Shown piece after piece: positions 12,447 to 23,100 of a stretch of DNA of 64,000 nt. The notes beneath the pieces are model-generated. The model did not search any database. It was not told the origin of the DNA and saw nothing but the letters and a program-made list of their open reading frames with translations. The stretch covers positions 24,482,562-24,546,561 of the forward strand of contig OX388347.1 in the NCBI GenBank assembly GCA_947579665.1, in the 5' to 3' direction. Numbering within the stretch: the first letter of the stretch is position 1; each line of letters begins with the position of its first letter. The translations under genes and the position numbers were made by a program. This stretch comes from Sympetrum striolatum. Lineage: Eukaryota > Arthropoda > Insecta > Odonata > Libellulidae.

Positions 12447-12448
12447 TA

Positions 12449-12936
12449 CAGTGGCACCTTGGTTAACGACGGTCTTAGTTAACGACGGACTTGGTTAACG
12501 ACGAGTTGCTGTAACCAAAATATATCTTGGGTAACGACGTAGGATTTGGCTTACGACGCCTCGTCGATTGGTCTTTCCGGAGTTTCACGTGTTTCAGCAC
12601 GTCTATTTATAATCAGTATATTATAAACTAATATTTGGTTTACGTTACGATGTTACATCTTAAAAACATACTGAGTAGCATATAGCGGAGAGTATTAAAA
12701 ATAGTTCAATGCTAAATTGTTGCTAATTCACATTGGCACATGTTGTCTAACCGGAGTTAAATCGGTAAATATTGTAAGGTTTGCTTCCAATAACTGGGGT
12801 GCGTCCTCGACGCCGGGAAATACGGTAATCCATTACCATTATTATACCTGTGGAAAATCGCGCCTTGGATAACGAAGGTTTTGGTTAACGACGATTATCC
12901 TGGAACGGATTAGCGTCGTTAACCAAGGTACCACTG
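12449..12936. mobile_element. Pogo/Tigger-like MITE
   Basis: The ends are inverted copies: CAGTGGCACCTTGGTTAACG at 12449-12468 and its complement with one change at 12915-12936. A TA dinucleotide flanks each end (12447-12448 and 12937-12938), as expected for Tc1/mariner/pogo insertion at TA. The CAGTGG...GGTTAACGACG terminus resembles Tigger/pogo termini. Three GTTAACGAC units recur near the left end at about 17-bp spacing and more occur at the right end, so sub-terminal transposase sites may be iterated. At 488 bp with no ORF it is non-autonomous and would be moved by a transposase encoded elsewhere. Confidence 0.85.
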
Positions 12937-12938
12937 TA

Positions 12939-14300
12939 GTAGTAACGCAATGAAATAGCGGAAAGAAATATAAATCGGTTTTCGCAAAGAAAATCCACGC
13001 TGAATTTCAGTATCGATATATAAGCTATGTTATTTCCATTCCTGATTTTGTAATCTTCCAATTCACTGTTTTTTTTTCATATTGAATATTTAATTAATAA
13101 AGTAATTCATCGGTTTTTTTATATTCCCCTAAGATCACCTGCAGTATAATCCATGGAGGGCATTATCATTTTATAATGATCATTTCACATATTCCTATAT
13201 GCCTTAAACGTATAGTTTATATTGATTTGTAATTTTGTGTATGTAAAATGATTTGGAGCATTTTCCTCTAAAGAATGGAAACTGACTTTATGAGCTCATG
13301 TCTAGTAATCTTCAATTTTTATCTCCTTCATTCGATTGGGTGATATCAAAATTCCTATACCAAAGCCACGGAAAATTAAGACACCGATGGATCTCGCATG
13401 CATCAAAATACTTCAATCGATCTGTGCATTGAACTCCAGTCTTAAGACACTTCCACATCATGTAATTATTTCCGATACCGAAGGACAAAATTAAGTCAAA
13501 AATGAGAAAAACAAAAACTCTTGAAGAAACTGCCGTATGTATTTCGAAATAATATATGAAAAGCCAAAACAAATTTTGTGATATTCTATAAACTTCTCTA
13601 TTATGTGTATGTATGAGTTAAAGGGGATTATCCCGATTGAAAATTACGGTGATAGATTTTCGAGCCAAAAGTGTCGAACGATAGCATATCCAGGATCACT
13701 GAAGTGTGGATATCACTGGAATGATACGGATGTGGAGCATGTATGAAAAAATCTTGCATAATTTGAGTGAATAATGACTTAGTAACGAGTTAAGTGTTTA
13801 CCGAGAGACTGACGTGATCATTATGAAAGAGATTCTAAATTAATTGAAAATGCTAAGGTTATGATTGAGAGCGGATTTGTGATATATGATAATAATTATG
13901 ACAGGGTTTAAAGAGAAAAGATGACTGTGAAAAAGACAGCTGGATGTCGTGTATTGGTTCTAATGATTGTCCAAATCCTGCAATTGAATTCAAGATACAT
14001 GAATTGGATCTGGAGATATTTTCTAAAGCGGGAAAATGAAAGTAATGAAAGCGAGTTGTTTGCGGGAGAAGGTGCCCGTAACCATGCCTATCCCTGAGAA
14101 GAAATTGCGTGGTCATGTGCGTGGATATGTATAGGAATTCCAAGGAATTTGTAGAAAAGTATATGATTATATTATAGTATTACATTTATATATTTGGTTG
14201 GTTGATTACAGCTTGGTTAAATAGCATTGGTATTTATCTACTTTCGATAAATCCCAATTTATGGATAGGATTGGAAACAGATATAAGTGAAACACTTCTT
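12939..14300. other. AT-rich sequence with unconvincing frames
   Basis: The minus-strand frame at 13312-13572 and an overlapping plus-strand frame at about 13308-13493 are both open, with no initiator or splice evidence to choose between them. The frame at 13859-14143 is similar. No family features seen. Confidence 0.45.
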
Positions 14301-14660
14301 TTCCTCAAAATTTCCAAGCGTTTCATCTTCCACTCACACGCTCCGCTATTCCATCCAACGTACTCTGTTTATCTCATCGGACGACATTCCTCCTCTTTGT
14401 CAGGGGCCCCTCCGCCGTCCTTTGGGCCCAGGGATAAGAGGGACGGATGAGAGAGGTCAGTGTGCCATGGGTCGTGTGACCCTGGTCCAGCCAGACCAGT
14501 TTGTCGCGAGGGATATAAAGGGTTAGAAAGGGAAGAATCGTTTTTAAAGAGGGTTTAGGAGAGAGGGTGTCCTACTCTAGGGGAAAAAAGATGAGGTGAG
14601 CGCAAAAAAAGAATGCTGCGGGAGGGAGAAAGGAAACGTGTTTTAAAGTAGACCTATGTG
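14301..14660. other. GC-richer segment changing from C- to G-bias
   Basis: The left part is C-rich and the part after about 14430 is G/A-rich on the plus strand. Two short plus frames (14202-14450 and 14287-14526) overlap in different phases, which argues against coding. Confidence 0.35.
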
Positions 14661-15893
14661 GATTGAAGAGGATAAGGCATTAAGGAAAAGGAGAATGTGC
14701 AGCTTGCGAATTCGCATACGTGTTTACGCTGAGAGAAGAACGAAGATTTAAAGCTGGAATGACAATTAGAAAGAGAAGTTCAATAAGTATAATTTATGCT
14801 AGAAAGAAAGCTAAAGGGTGGGCATCGATTATGGGAAAAATTATCATAATATGCTGAAAATTTTGTAAATAGTTCTGTTATTTACAAAAAAGCGCAAGAA
14901 AAGTAGAGGACCAATCAAGCAAAAATAACAATGATGGTATACCAATTTAAGTATCAAACCTGATCATACTCGAGGGGATCTATAAATGTTCCTGTATCTG
15001 TAAATGTATTAATTTTTGCAAGCAATACATTTTATAAGAGTTTCTTAGAAACAGTAGTAATTATAGCGAAAGTATTAATGACGATAATAGAAATAGAATT
15101 AATATGATTTGATAAGATATGAAATTTGATAAGACGTTTGATTTTCATTAAGTAATAAAATATATATTAAATCCCTTTTAACTTTGTTTATTTTATTTAA
15201 TTTTATATGCAGACTCTTCATTTTGCCTTAAAATAATTGCGGAACAAAAAAATAGCGAATCATTATGTTCTATAAATTTTCCTAAGCAAAAATAAAATAA
15301 GCACATTATTTTAAATATTATCAAAATAAAAAAAACGATTTTCATGCACAAAATGTGCTTAAATACGGCATCAAAGTTGTTTTTAATTCTATCTAGTGCT
15401 CTTTTCAAAATTGAAGCGCAATTTTAAACCTATGGATCGACTTTGAGTTCACTTCTCGTATCATAAGTCGTAGAACCGTGTCATTTGTATTTTCCTTGAA
15501 CATGAAGTTTGTAGCGACATAGAAAGTTTTAGTCTTTCGGGAAATGAAAGAAAGAGCATATTTTTTTCGAACCCGCTCGATAGCACTTTGAATTTACTGA
15601 CTACAGGGATAAATTGAACGAAAAGAAAATAAAAGAAACGGAACGAAATTAGGATTGTATTTTGAGATAGCCCAGTAAAAGGAAAAAAATCCCCTTCAAT
15701 TCCTCGATTTCTTATAAATTACAGTATATGTTGTCTGTAGGTAGCAAATTCAATTGCATCTTACGTGAAATAAAAATAGGATAATCGCACGTAGATTAAT
15801 TATTTTTGGTGGTAATTGCTGATTTTTGTCCCTTATAAATTTGAATTCATTAATTATTGTCAGCAAAAATATGATCAATCATTGCTTCCATAT
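14661..15893. other. AT-rich sequence, nothing recognised
   Basis: AT-rich DNA up to the duplication flanking the first SINE. Confidence 0.55.
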
Positions 15894-15905
15894 CATTTAA
15901 ATAGC

Positions 15906-16032
15906 AGGCTCACGGATAGTCATGTGGACAGCGCGTTTGCTTTTGGTGAAAGCGGTCCCGGGTTCGATTCCCGGTGGGAGCCAATGTGCGAAATGACCTA
16001 AGCTGTCGAAGCACTTTTAACAATACTACTTC
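15906..16032 (+). mobile_element. SINE family A, copy 1, tRNA-derived
   Basis: A tRNA-like head from GGCTCAC at 15907 to GGGAGCC at 15982 can pair as an acceptor stem, and a T-arm CCGGG/CCCGG encloses a B box GGTTCGATTCC at 15961-15971. The anticodon region and T-arm resemble tRNA-Pro. A tail of about 50 nt (AATGTGCGAAATGACC, then AAGCTGTCGAAGCAC) ends in an ACT-rich terminus. The 12-bp CATTTAAATAGC is present unchanged on both sides (15894-15905 and 16033-16044), which is the target-site duplication of LINE-mediated insertion. The perfect duplication suggests recent activity. Confidence 0.9.
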
Positions 16033-16044
16033 CATTTAAATAGC

Positions 16045-19015
16045 TGGAGGACAACCTGTACAATTGTTTGATATTAATTTTGCGATTTAATAATATCTTT
16101 GATCTAAACTGCACCAAATAAATGGTTGATATGGAATCCTATAAGCGATCAGTAACCAAACAACAGACATTAATGAACCCACGTAAGATGATATATGACT
16201 ACCCGTGTATTTACACCACTTACGTTGTGCAAACCTGTATCCTGTCCAGAGACTTCCAAAAAAGCTTACCTCTAGAAATTAGGCTCGTGAAACATTTATG
16301 AAAGTTGCGAGGAAAATGTATCCAGAAAATCACTCAATTTTTTAAATCCAATTGTCGTTCGAGTGGATTGCGATTTACATCTTATGTAAATCCAACCAAT
16401 AGTGTTCTGCCATTTTTTATTCAACCAATTAATCAATGGTTTATGTGAATGTTATTAATATGGGTGTGAAATTACGCCTGAATCAGGAAGGTCATCTTTA
16501 TTTTCTACTACAGAATAAGACTATCAAGAGTTTCGCAAGAGAAGTTTTTATCAAGGAAAGGTGCAAATAAAAACAATTAGATTAAACTGCTTTTAATATA
16601 TCACTCAAATAATACTCGAGGCTTTCTTAGAAAATCATTCGTGGAAGAATGCGGGAGAAATAATCGTAACAAGTTATTCCTTTTTCGTGTGTCAAATCAA
16701 TTCGTCATCTATAATAGCAATAACTATTTTTTGTATGGAAATAATGCAGCTTTTGACGAATTTATAATAATTGATGCAGACAGTACCCTCATTTATAGCT
16801 TGCTTAGTGTCCTACCTTCTTGTCAGTCCGTCCGCCTATTTCAGAAAAGGTGTGATGTAAAGATATGACACATAATTCACATTATTTTTAAGAGGTAGAA
16901 AACTACTCCCATCTCTTACAAGGCTCGGGATTCTAATCCAAGAGCCAATATTATTTCCTTTACACTAAATGTGTTTTTCCAATTTTCAGAGTACAAGGTT
17001 TTATTCCATCATTCATTAAAGCAAGAATATACGAACAAATTTCCGTCCCAATTGCACATTTGACGACTAAAACTGATATATCTAACTACTACGATGTTTT
17101 CAATTTGAGCAAATGTTTTAATTTAACGTTTTTATTTTTAGTTCGCTCTTCATGTCATTGTTTATCGGATATTTATTTCTTATTTCGATGACATCTGAGG
17201 CGACCGTCAAAGTACTCTCGGATTGGGTGGCAATTAATAAACTATTGAAAGATGGAAGAGGGATTACGGTGTCATATTTAAGCTTCCGTAAAAACAAGTT
17301 TATTTTTATAAAAACGTAATTGCTCGCATTTAATTTTAATGAATTAAGAACCTAAGTAGGTATATTTGAAGATATTCAGTGGAATAAGCGAAGTTATATG
17401 TAAGACTAGGTTATATAAGAATAAGTTATTTAGTTAATAAGTAGAAGTATACTTTAATAGCTTCAGTTTCTTCTAGGCTTCGAATAGATCGTTCTAGAAA
17501 AGAAAATATTATGGATGGCAAACACAGTTATTCACACCGAGTTAATGTTGAATTCTTTTTTTAAATTAGAATAATTACACTGCAAATAATAATAATAATA
17601 ATAACGGCTACTATCCGAGAGCATAAATTCATGAGAAGAAAACCAGTTTCAATCAATTCTAATTGCTCCATTTACGTTGGTGAAGATAAATGTTGCAATT
17701 TACAACTGATAAATCGTAAAATGAATTAAAAGTGGAAGCTCTCACAGTATGAGAATTTGTTAATTTAAACATAAAATAGAAACATTTTAAAACAATCGTG
17801 ATTATGCATATCAAATTTACATCTGATATGGTTTCTTTCCATAATTTTTCCGTTTCCAGTTGACATGATAACCCAGCTGATATCAACAGAACGGAGTAAA
17901 TAAGAAACTCTTAAAACAGTTTATTTTTAAAAGGTCAATTTACCCCCACTGATAACTTTCTATAACTCTCTCGGTATTTTATCTATTTAGTTAGTCTTTG
18001 AAACCACAGCATTATGATTAAACCAATACCCATTACAAAGCTAAAGATGGGCGAAATATTAATATTGAAACTTAAAACGAACCCTGTTTCTAAATTCCAA
18101 TCGAATAAACTCGAGTATGTCATATATTTAATTCAACATTTATATTATTAGCGCTTTTTTGTACCATTATTCTCCTAACATCAGTAATAAGGAGCACCAT
18201 CAGTAGTAACCTTGCTAACTCTGAGGCGACGACATGTTACGAATAGGAGGCTATAATCATCATTAATTGTAGCATCCTTACCCGATAAACGTGAAAATTC
18301 CTTCTACAATTTCCAAATTTATGTAACACACGCTATGAAATGGATGTCCTCAGGAATTCCTGACATCTTATTCTTCTCGTCTCAATGAGACTCACCTTAC
18401 TGATGGTTCTCATTCAGATGTGTTAGAAGCCTCGTCCTATATTTTACGATAGATATTATTTTCCATTGCTCCTTATTATTAGATAATTTATGAAATTTAA
18501 GTATGATAATTTTGAATAGTATGATAACGAGGATGAAATCTTCAACAATACGTTAAGGATATCTTCAGGTTCAATAGCTCTATGTGCATTAGATTGAGCT
18601 AGCCTCGAATTTGGCTCAAGCCTTCCTATTAACTCCATAAGCGATATTATAAAGTTAGCAAAGTTGTTAATATACTGCAAGTATTGATAGATGTACTGCT
18701 GTCCCTGTCTATTGCGACCCATTCACTTTCCTAAATAATTTACTCTTGTTTCTGAATGTATAAGCACCCGTTTGGAACCAGTCAAACATCGAGTTGAAAT
18801 TTTAATTTGTTGATGTTTACCAGAAACTATGTTGCATCTTTTCGTCTGGCCATTATCATCACCGTCTTACCATTAAGTTACTGCTTCGAATATTTACTCT
18901 TTGGTTTATTAAGTTATAGGTTGCCTCGCTTTGGTGATGCGTTAGCTTATAAAAATAGTTTCGTAAATGACGAAAAGTGAACGGCTATCCATCGAATGCA
19001 AAATAGCTCTTTTCA
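16045..19015. other. AT-rich sequence with an (AAT)n microsatellite
   Basis: (AAT)n runs from 17584 to 17604. Small frames at 16641-16868, 17659-17886 and 18456-18722 have no splice context or recognisable domains. Nothing else supported. Confidence 0.5.
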
Positions 19016-19500
19016 CCTTCAACTGAGCCTAGTGTTTTCCCTCTCGGATGACCCTTTTCTCTGTTGATGAATGGCATCGCGGTCCTTGAAATTGCAGACA
19101 TGAATTTGAAAAAAAATGCGTTAGCTGGGGGATAGAGGGCAGGCAAAGATGGGCAGCATTGAGGATAAGTAAAAAATGGTCACCGGACTTGTTGCACCTC
19201 CGACCGTCCGGTGGGTATGAGTCCGTGTGGCGTAGAAAGGGGAGGGTCAAGAGGGGGGAGGGGGGAAGGGGGTACGACGTCCAAGAGATGCATTACGCCC
19301 TCCGGTAGATGGCAATTTCAGAGTTGGTGGCGCCGTAGCGGACGATTGCATAAATACGATAGCATTGCAGAGAAGTAAACTGTTGAGTTACGTGGTAAGT
19401 TTGCCAAATGATGGCGCTGCATTGCACGTACGAACTGTTTCCAGTCACTCCTGCACGACAACATTTATCATTCGCTCGTGGGAGCTCAAAAAACATTCCA
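19016..19500. other. GC-rich island
   Basis: GC-rich block with a G-run cluster at 19239-19272. A donor-like GTG/GTAAGT occurs at about 19395 on the plus strand. Minus-strand frames at 19029-19250 and 19293-19529 are short and not recognisable. Confidence 0.35.
19239..19272 (+). other. G-quadruplex-capable run
   Basis: Five G-tracts of 3-6 bases (GGGG, GGG, GGGGGG, GGGGGG, GGGGG) are separated by loops of 1-6 nt. This exceeds the four-tract requirement for an intramolecular G-quadruplex. Confidence 0.7.
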
Positions 19501-20098
19501 GTTAGTCTTATCTGAAAATGAGTCTCCAAAAGCTCTCATTTGGTTCTCAGAGTATTCAGTACCTTAAAAAACTCGTCAAAATATAATATTCTATCCCATG
19601 AAGTCAGAGAAAAATACGTATATAACTGCAATCTATTAAAGTAATATCTCTATCAATGGATCTAGCCTATTTCGTATTATATATTTACCTATCCTATCTC
19701 TTATGGAAGAACCATGATTATGAGAATTCAACTTTTAAGTGTATTTTGGGCAATAGGTACATGAAGTAGAATAATTGAATAAATACATCAGTGTTTACGA
19801 AGTAATTCAATTCCATAGAAATATTACGTATTGCATCAAACTAGAATTCAATCAACGTTTTACTGTCCACGCATCATATATCCTACCGAGTAATCAAGCT
19901 CTTTAACATGAGTCATATGGAATGAATATTTCTATTATTTCAGTCATCAAAACGTGTAACAGGCTCCTGCAGATGAACTTTATTTCAATTTGAACTTAAA
20001 AATAATCTTCAATCACATTAATATCTTGACAGGATTATGAAAAATATATACTACTACGGAGAGGAGAAAAGCATAATTAAGTCCTAATTATTTTAACA
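19501..20098. other. AT-rich sequence, nothing recognised
   Basis: No supported feature. Confidence 0.55.
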
Positions 20099-20195
20099 GT
20101 CGGTCATTATTGTTGGTAGAACGATCTCCTCTGGTGGAAACTGTGCCGGGATCCCATCCCGGCGCATACAGTTCCCCGAAAAAAAATTAACTGTG
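20099..20195 (+). mobile_element. tRNA-like SINE head, degenerate
   Basis: TTGGTAGAACGATCTC resembles an A box. GCCGGGATCCCATCCCGGC at 20144-20162 forms a perfect 7-bp T-arm-like stem, itself enclosed by AACTGT/ACAGTT. The B-box position reads GGGATCCCATCCC instead of the GGTTCGANTCC consensus, so Pol III promotion is probably lost. An A8 run follows. No target duplication could be seen. This is a different sequence from families A and B. Confidence 0.5.
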
Positions 20196-20343
20196 CGAAA
20201 GACATCTATCACTAATAATTTGGAAAAATTCTAAATGTATCCTTATCTCCATTATCGTAAGTTAATCTCATAAGAAAGAAAAAATAAAAAGTAACGCAAG
20301 TAATTTAAATAAGTTCCCAAAACGGCTTGAATACGGATAGAGT

Positions 20344-20454
20344 AATATTCCTCGTTCGATTCCCGACCGTCAGACCTTTTTCAAGTCCGTTTCTTCTTGG
20401 GATTTTCCCTGGGTGCACGCCCTTATGTGCAAAGTTACCTAAACCCTTCACCTT
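20344..20454 (+). mobile_element. SINE family B, copy 1, 5' truncated
   Basis: The 3' half of a tRNA-like head, with B box GTTCGATTCCCGACC at about 20353, is followed by the family B tail: TTTTTCAAGTCCGTTTC, TTGGGATTTTCCCTGGG, CACGCCCTTATGTGCAAAG and ACCTAAACCCTTCACCTTG. The same tail recurs at 44467-44550 (inverted) and 63450-63500 (inverted), which defines the family. The head upstream of about 20344 is not recognisable. Confidence 0.75.
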
Positions 20455-20654
20455 GTAAATTATCTATTTGAAGTGAACTCTTCACTTTCACTGATTTAAA
20501 TTATGGATAGCCAAAATTTCCCTCAATGCTTGGCCATATAGTTTGATTTAATCTGGAATATACTTCACACAACTTAACTGATAAACGTAACATAATAAGC
20601 AACTTATTTTATACATGAATAAATATATAATCGCAATGTTACTACTAATGTTTC

Positions 20655-20852
20655 CAAACAAAGAAAACAGGAGAAAATTTCTGGATGAAATTCACCCTGA
20701 TTTTATTAAAAACTTTGCAAAATACCACTGGGACTAAAGAACACGACTAGTTGAAACTAGATGTGCTTTTTTGTCCCTGTGGTATTTTACAAAGTTTTTA
20801 ATAAAATCAGGGTGAATTTCATCCAGAAATTTTCTCCTGCTTTCTTTGTTTG
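20655..20852. repeat. Foldback element with 80-bp arms
   Basis: The arm at 20655-20734 and the arm at 20773-20852 are inverted copies with only 3 differences in 80 positions, around a 38-nt loop (20735-20772). The loop itself holds the palindrome CTAGTTGAAACTAG. No ORF lies inside. The low arm divergence suggests recent formation or gene conversion between arms. Flanking duplications were not found. Confidence 0.85.
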
Positions 20853-21117
20853 AAGTCATTGATTACCACAAAGTTACTCGCCAGTCAGTTGACTTTATTT
20901 TTACTACTAATGTTTATGAAATGACGTATTTAGATCGAGCAACAAAAAAATTGCAGGATCATTTCAGACATTGTTGCAATTCTCTTGGTTTTTTACTCAT
21001 TCAATCGCACCTCGTAAATAAAAGAAGCTCTCGTTATCGGACTGATTCAAATTGAAACCGTTGAGCACCTTCAACTACGAGTAGATAGCCGGAACAGCTA
21101 CAAAAAGAAACTAAATC
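20853..21117. other. AT-rich spacer
   Basis: Short plus-strand frame at 20846-21055 begins inside the foldback arm and is not recognisable. Confidence 0.45.
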
Positions 21118-21990
21118 ATGATAGGCGAGGGCCCTTTTTCTAAGCAATGTGTAAGCCCTTTGGTTGAATTACGTAGACAAAGATCGTATCAAAATTTTCC
21201 TTTTCACTCCCACTGTTATCTCCCAATAGATTTGTCCGTCGCATTCCCTGCCCTCAACCCACCAACCCTTTTTCCCACGTACCAACCCCACACCCCTATC
21301 TCTCGCCCACTATTTTTTTCCTCTTTTTTTCCACTACTAACAAACCCCTCCTCCTCGACCCGAGTCCAGCGTGTCCAGTACTGGTTCACTTCTGCTTCGT
21401 CGGCGTTACAATTTTTTCATCACTAAATAGACCCTCGAGGCTAAACCAACCGTCCCACCTCTACGCGTTTTTTGCCTTCCTTTCCGCCTTTTTTAAGGTA
21501 TGTAGGAGTGTGTTTCCCAAGGAAAGGGTTCTGGAAGACAGTGGTCTCTGTGACGGCATTGACCTGGCAAGCCGGGAAGGAGGATGTTAATGCGTAACAA
21601 TGAAGGGGTTATGGGTTGGGTAGGAGGGTTATGGATTTCAATGGGAGGCAGGACCGGAAAATTCACTTCGGATCCTCTATATTAAAAAACTCCTTGCACA
21701 TGGTCAGTTTTTTTACGTTCGGCGGACCGGACGGGGCGATGAAAGGGAAAATTTTTATGGAATTTCACAGCTCGGGGAAGGCTTTGGAAGGATTTCTTTC
21801 ACGGCGGTTTTCGATTTTTTCGGGAAACTGACCAACTGCCACGGGAGGAAGCAGATGTTCGCAGAGGAGAGGAATTCGGAGAGAAAAAGTATTCAGAGAT
21901 GCATAAAGAGCGTCTCATCGGATCGCACTTTTTCTGTCCTCGGCTGCACTTATCTTTTGTGGACTTCCTTTCTATGTTGTTCTAACGGGA
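21118..21990. other. GC-richer island with intron-like signals
   Basis: A pyrimidine-rich stretch contains TACTAAC (about 21341), a perfect branch-point match, followed by candidate CAG acceptors at about 21370 and 21379. The downstream frame closes by 21426. The part at 21616-21831 is open on the plus strand but has homopolymer-rich content more like a conserved non-coding element. Confidence 0.3.
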
Positions 21991-22800
21991 ACAAGATTTC
22001 GTTTGGTTAGGTGCAGAGAAATTTCATCCACACAAATATTGATAAGGCAATAGATGACCCGTTAACAGTTATGAAGATTTAAAGTTTTTAAATAACAAAA
22101 CAGTTAGTATCGTTAAAAAATCCTTGTTTTATATTTGTTTAACCACAATCTTATTTTTGAAAAGCTTTTGATTTAATTTAATTCCGATATGCTTGCAGAG
22201 GTTACCAGTTGATTACCTAGAATAAGTCATACATTTAGAGAATATATAAAATTAAAATTTATCAATGCGTCAGAATAAAAAAACGCTAATGATGGTTGAA
22301 TTAAAACTGTAGCTTTATACAAATCGATCTATTTATAGTAAACTATTTCGTGTACTGACTTAAATGTACTTGTCAGTTTATTCTCATGGTATATTGTCGT
22401 CGTTCTCGATGCTACAAAAAATAATTCAGCGAAGAATTTAGTTATTGACCTGATTTATGATATCTGAGATATTTGGTATGAATATGGAGATGAAATGTTG
22501 GTAGTAAAATCAAAATTAAAGGATATAATATTAATATTTGAAAAAATATAGAAAAGTACAACGATTACACCAGTGAAGCAATCTTATTTAAATGCGATAT
22601 TAATTGTTCCGGGTGGTTACGTGTCATTGGTTGAAATTATTTTACGAAAAAATGTAATGAAACATATAGTATCGCTCCGTTATACGTTATAATTACCTAT
22701 TAATGAATTGATCATAGTATTATTGAAAATAAGACAATCCTGAACCAAATGTTGAAAACCACTGCCTACAGGAAAAAAATCAGTCGTTGATATAGTTACC
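21991..22800. other. AT-rich sequence, nothing recognised
   Basis: No supported feature. Confidence 0.55.
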
Positions 22801-23100
22801 AGTGAAACTTGTTTCTTGAAAGAGACATCGTCCTCACATTCCTTTGGCCTTAAAAGCTTAGTGACTTTTTCAGACGTAATGCAAATGAATGGTCGGCGGG
22901 AGGGTTATGAGGTTGAGAAGGGACTCGCCCGACCGGTCACTCCCTCCCCCTCATCGACCCCTCGGGGGCAAGTCTGCACGACTTTTTTTTGTTCTTGCGG
23001 AAGGAAGATGTTCTCTACTGAGGAGGTCCCTCTTCGGTTAAGCCTTCCCGCTGCCATCGGCCTCCAGTGGATATTAAAAGTGGATTAAGGCGATGTAACG
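22801..23100. other. GC-richer segment
   Basis: One plus-strand frame of 90 codons spans 22816-23088. It has no domain, no acceptor or donor at its borders and mixed low-complexity content, so it is not called coding. Confidence 0.3.

Noticed and set aside
15907..15982. Genuine tRNA-Pro gene
   Set aside because: Acceptor mismatch, irregular anticodon loop, a shared tail in other copies and a target duplication identify a SINE instead. The same holds for 38456-38525.
21118..21426. 102-codon plus-strand frame
   Set aside because: Pyrimidine-rich, proline/serine/phenylalanine-biased; overlaps intron-like branch-point and acceptor signals.
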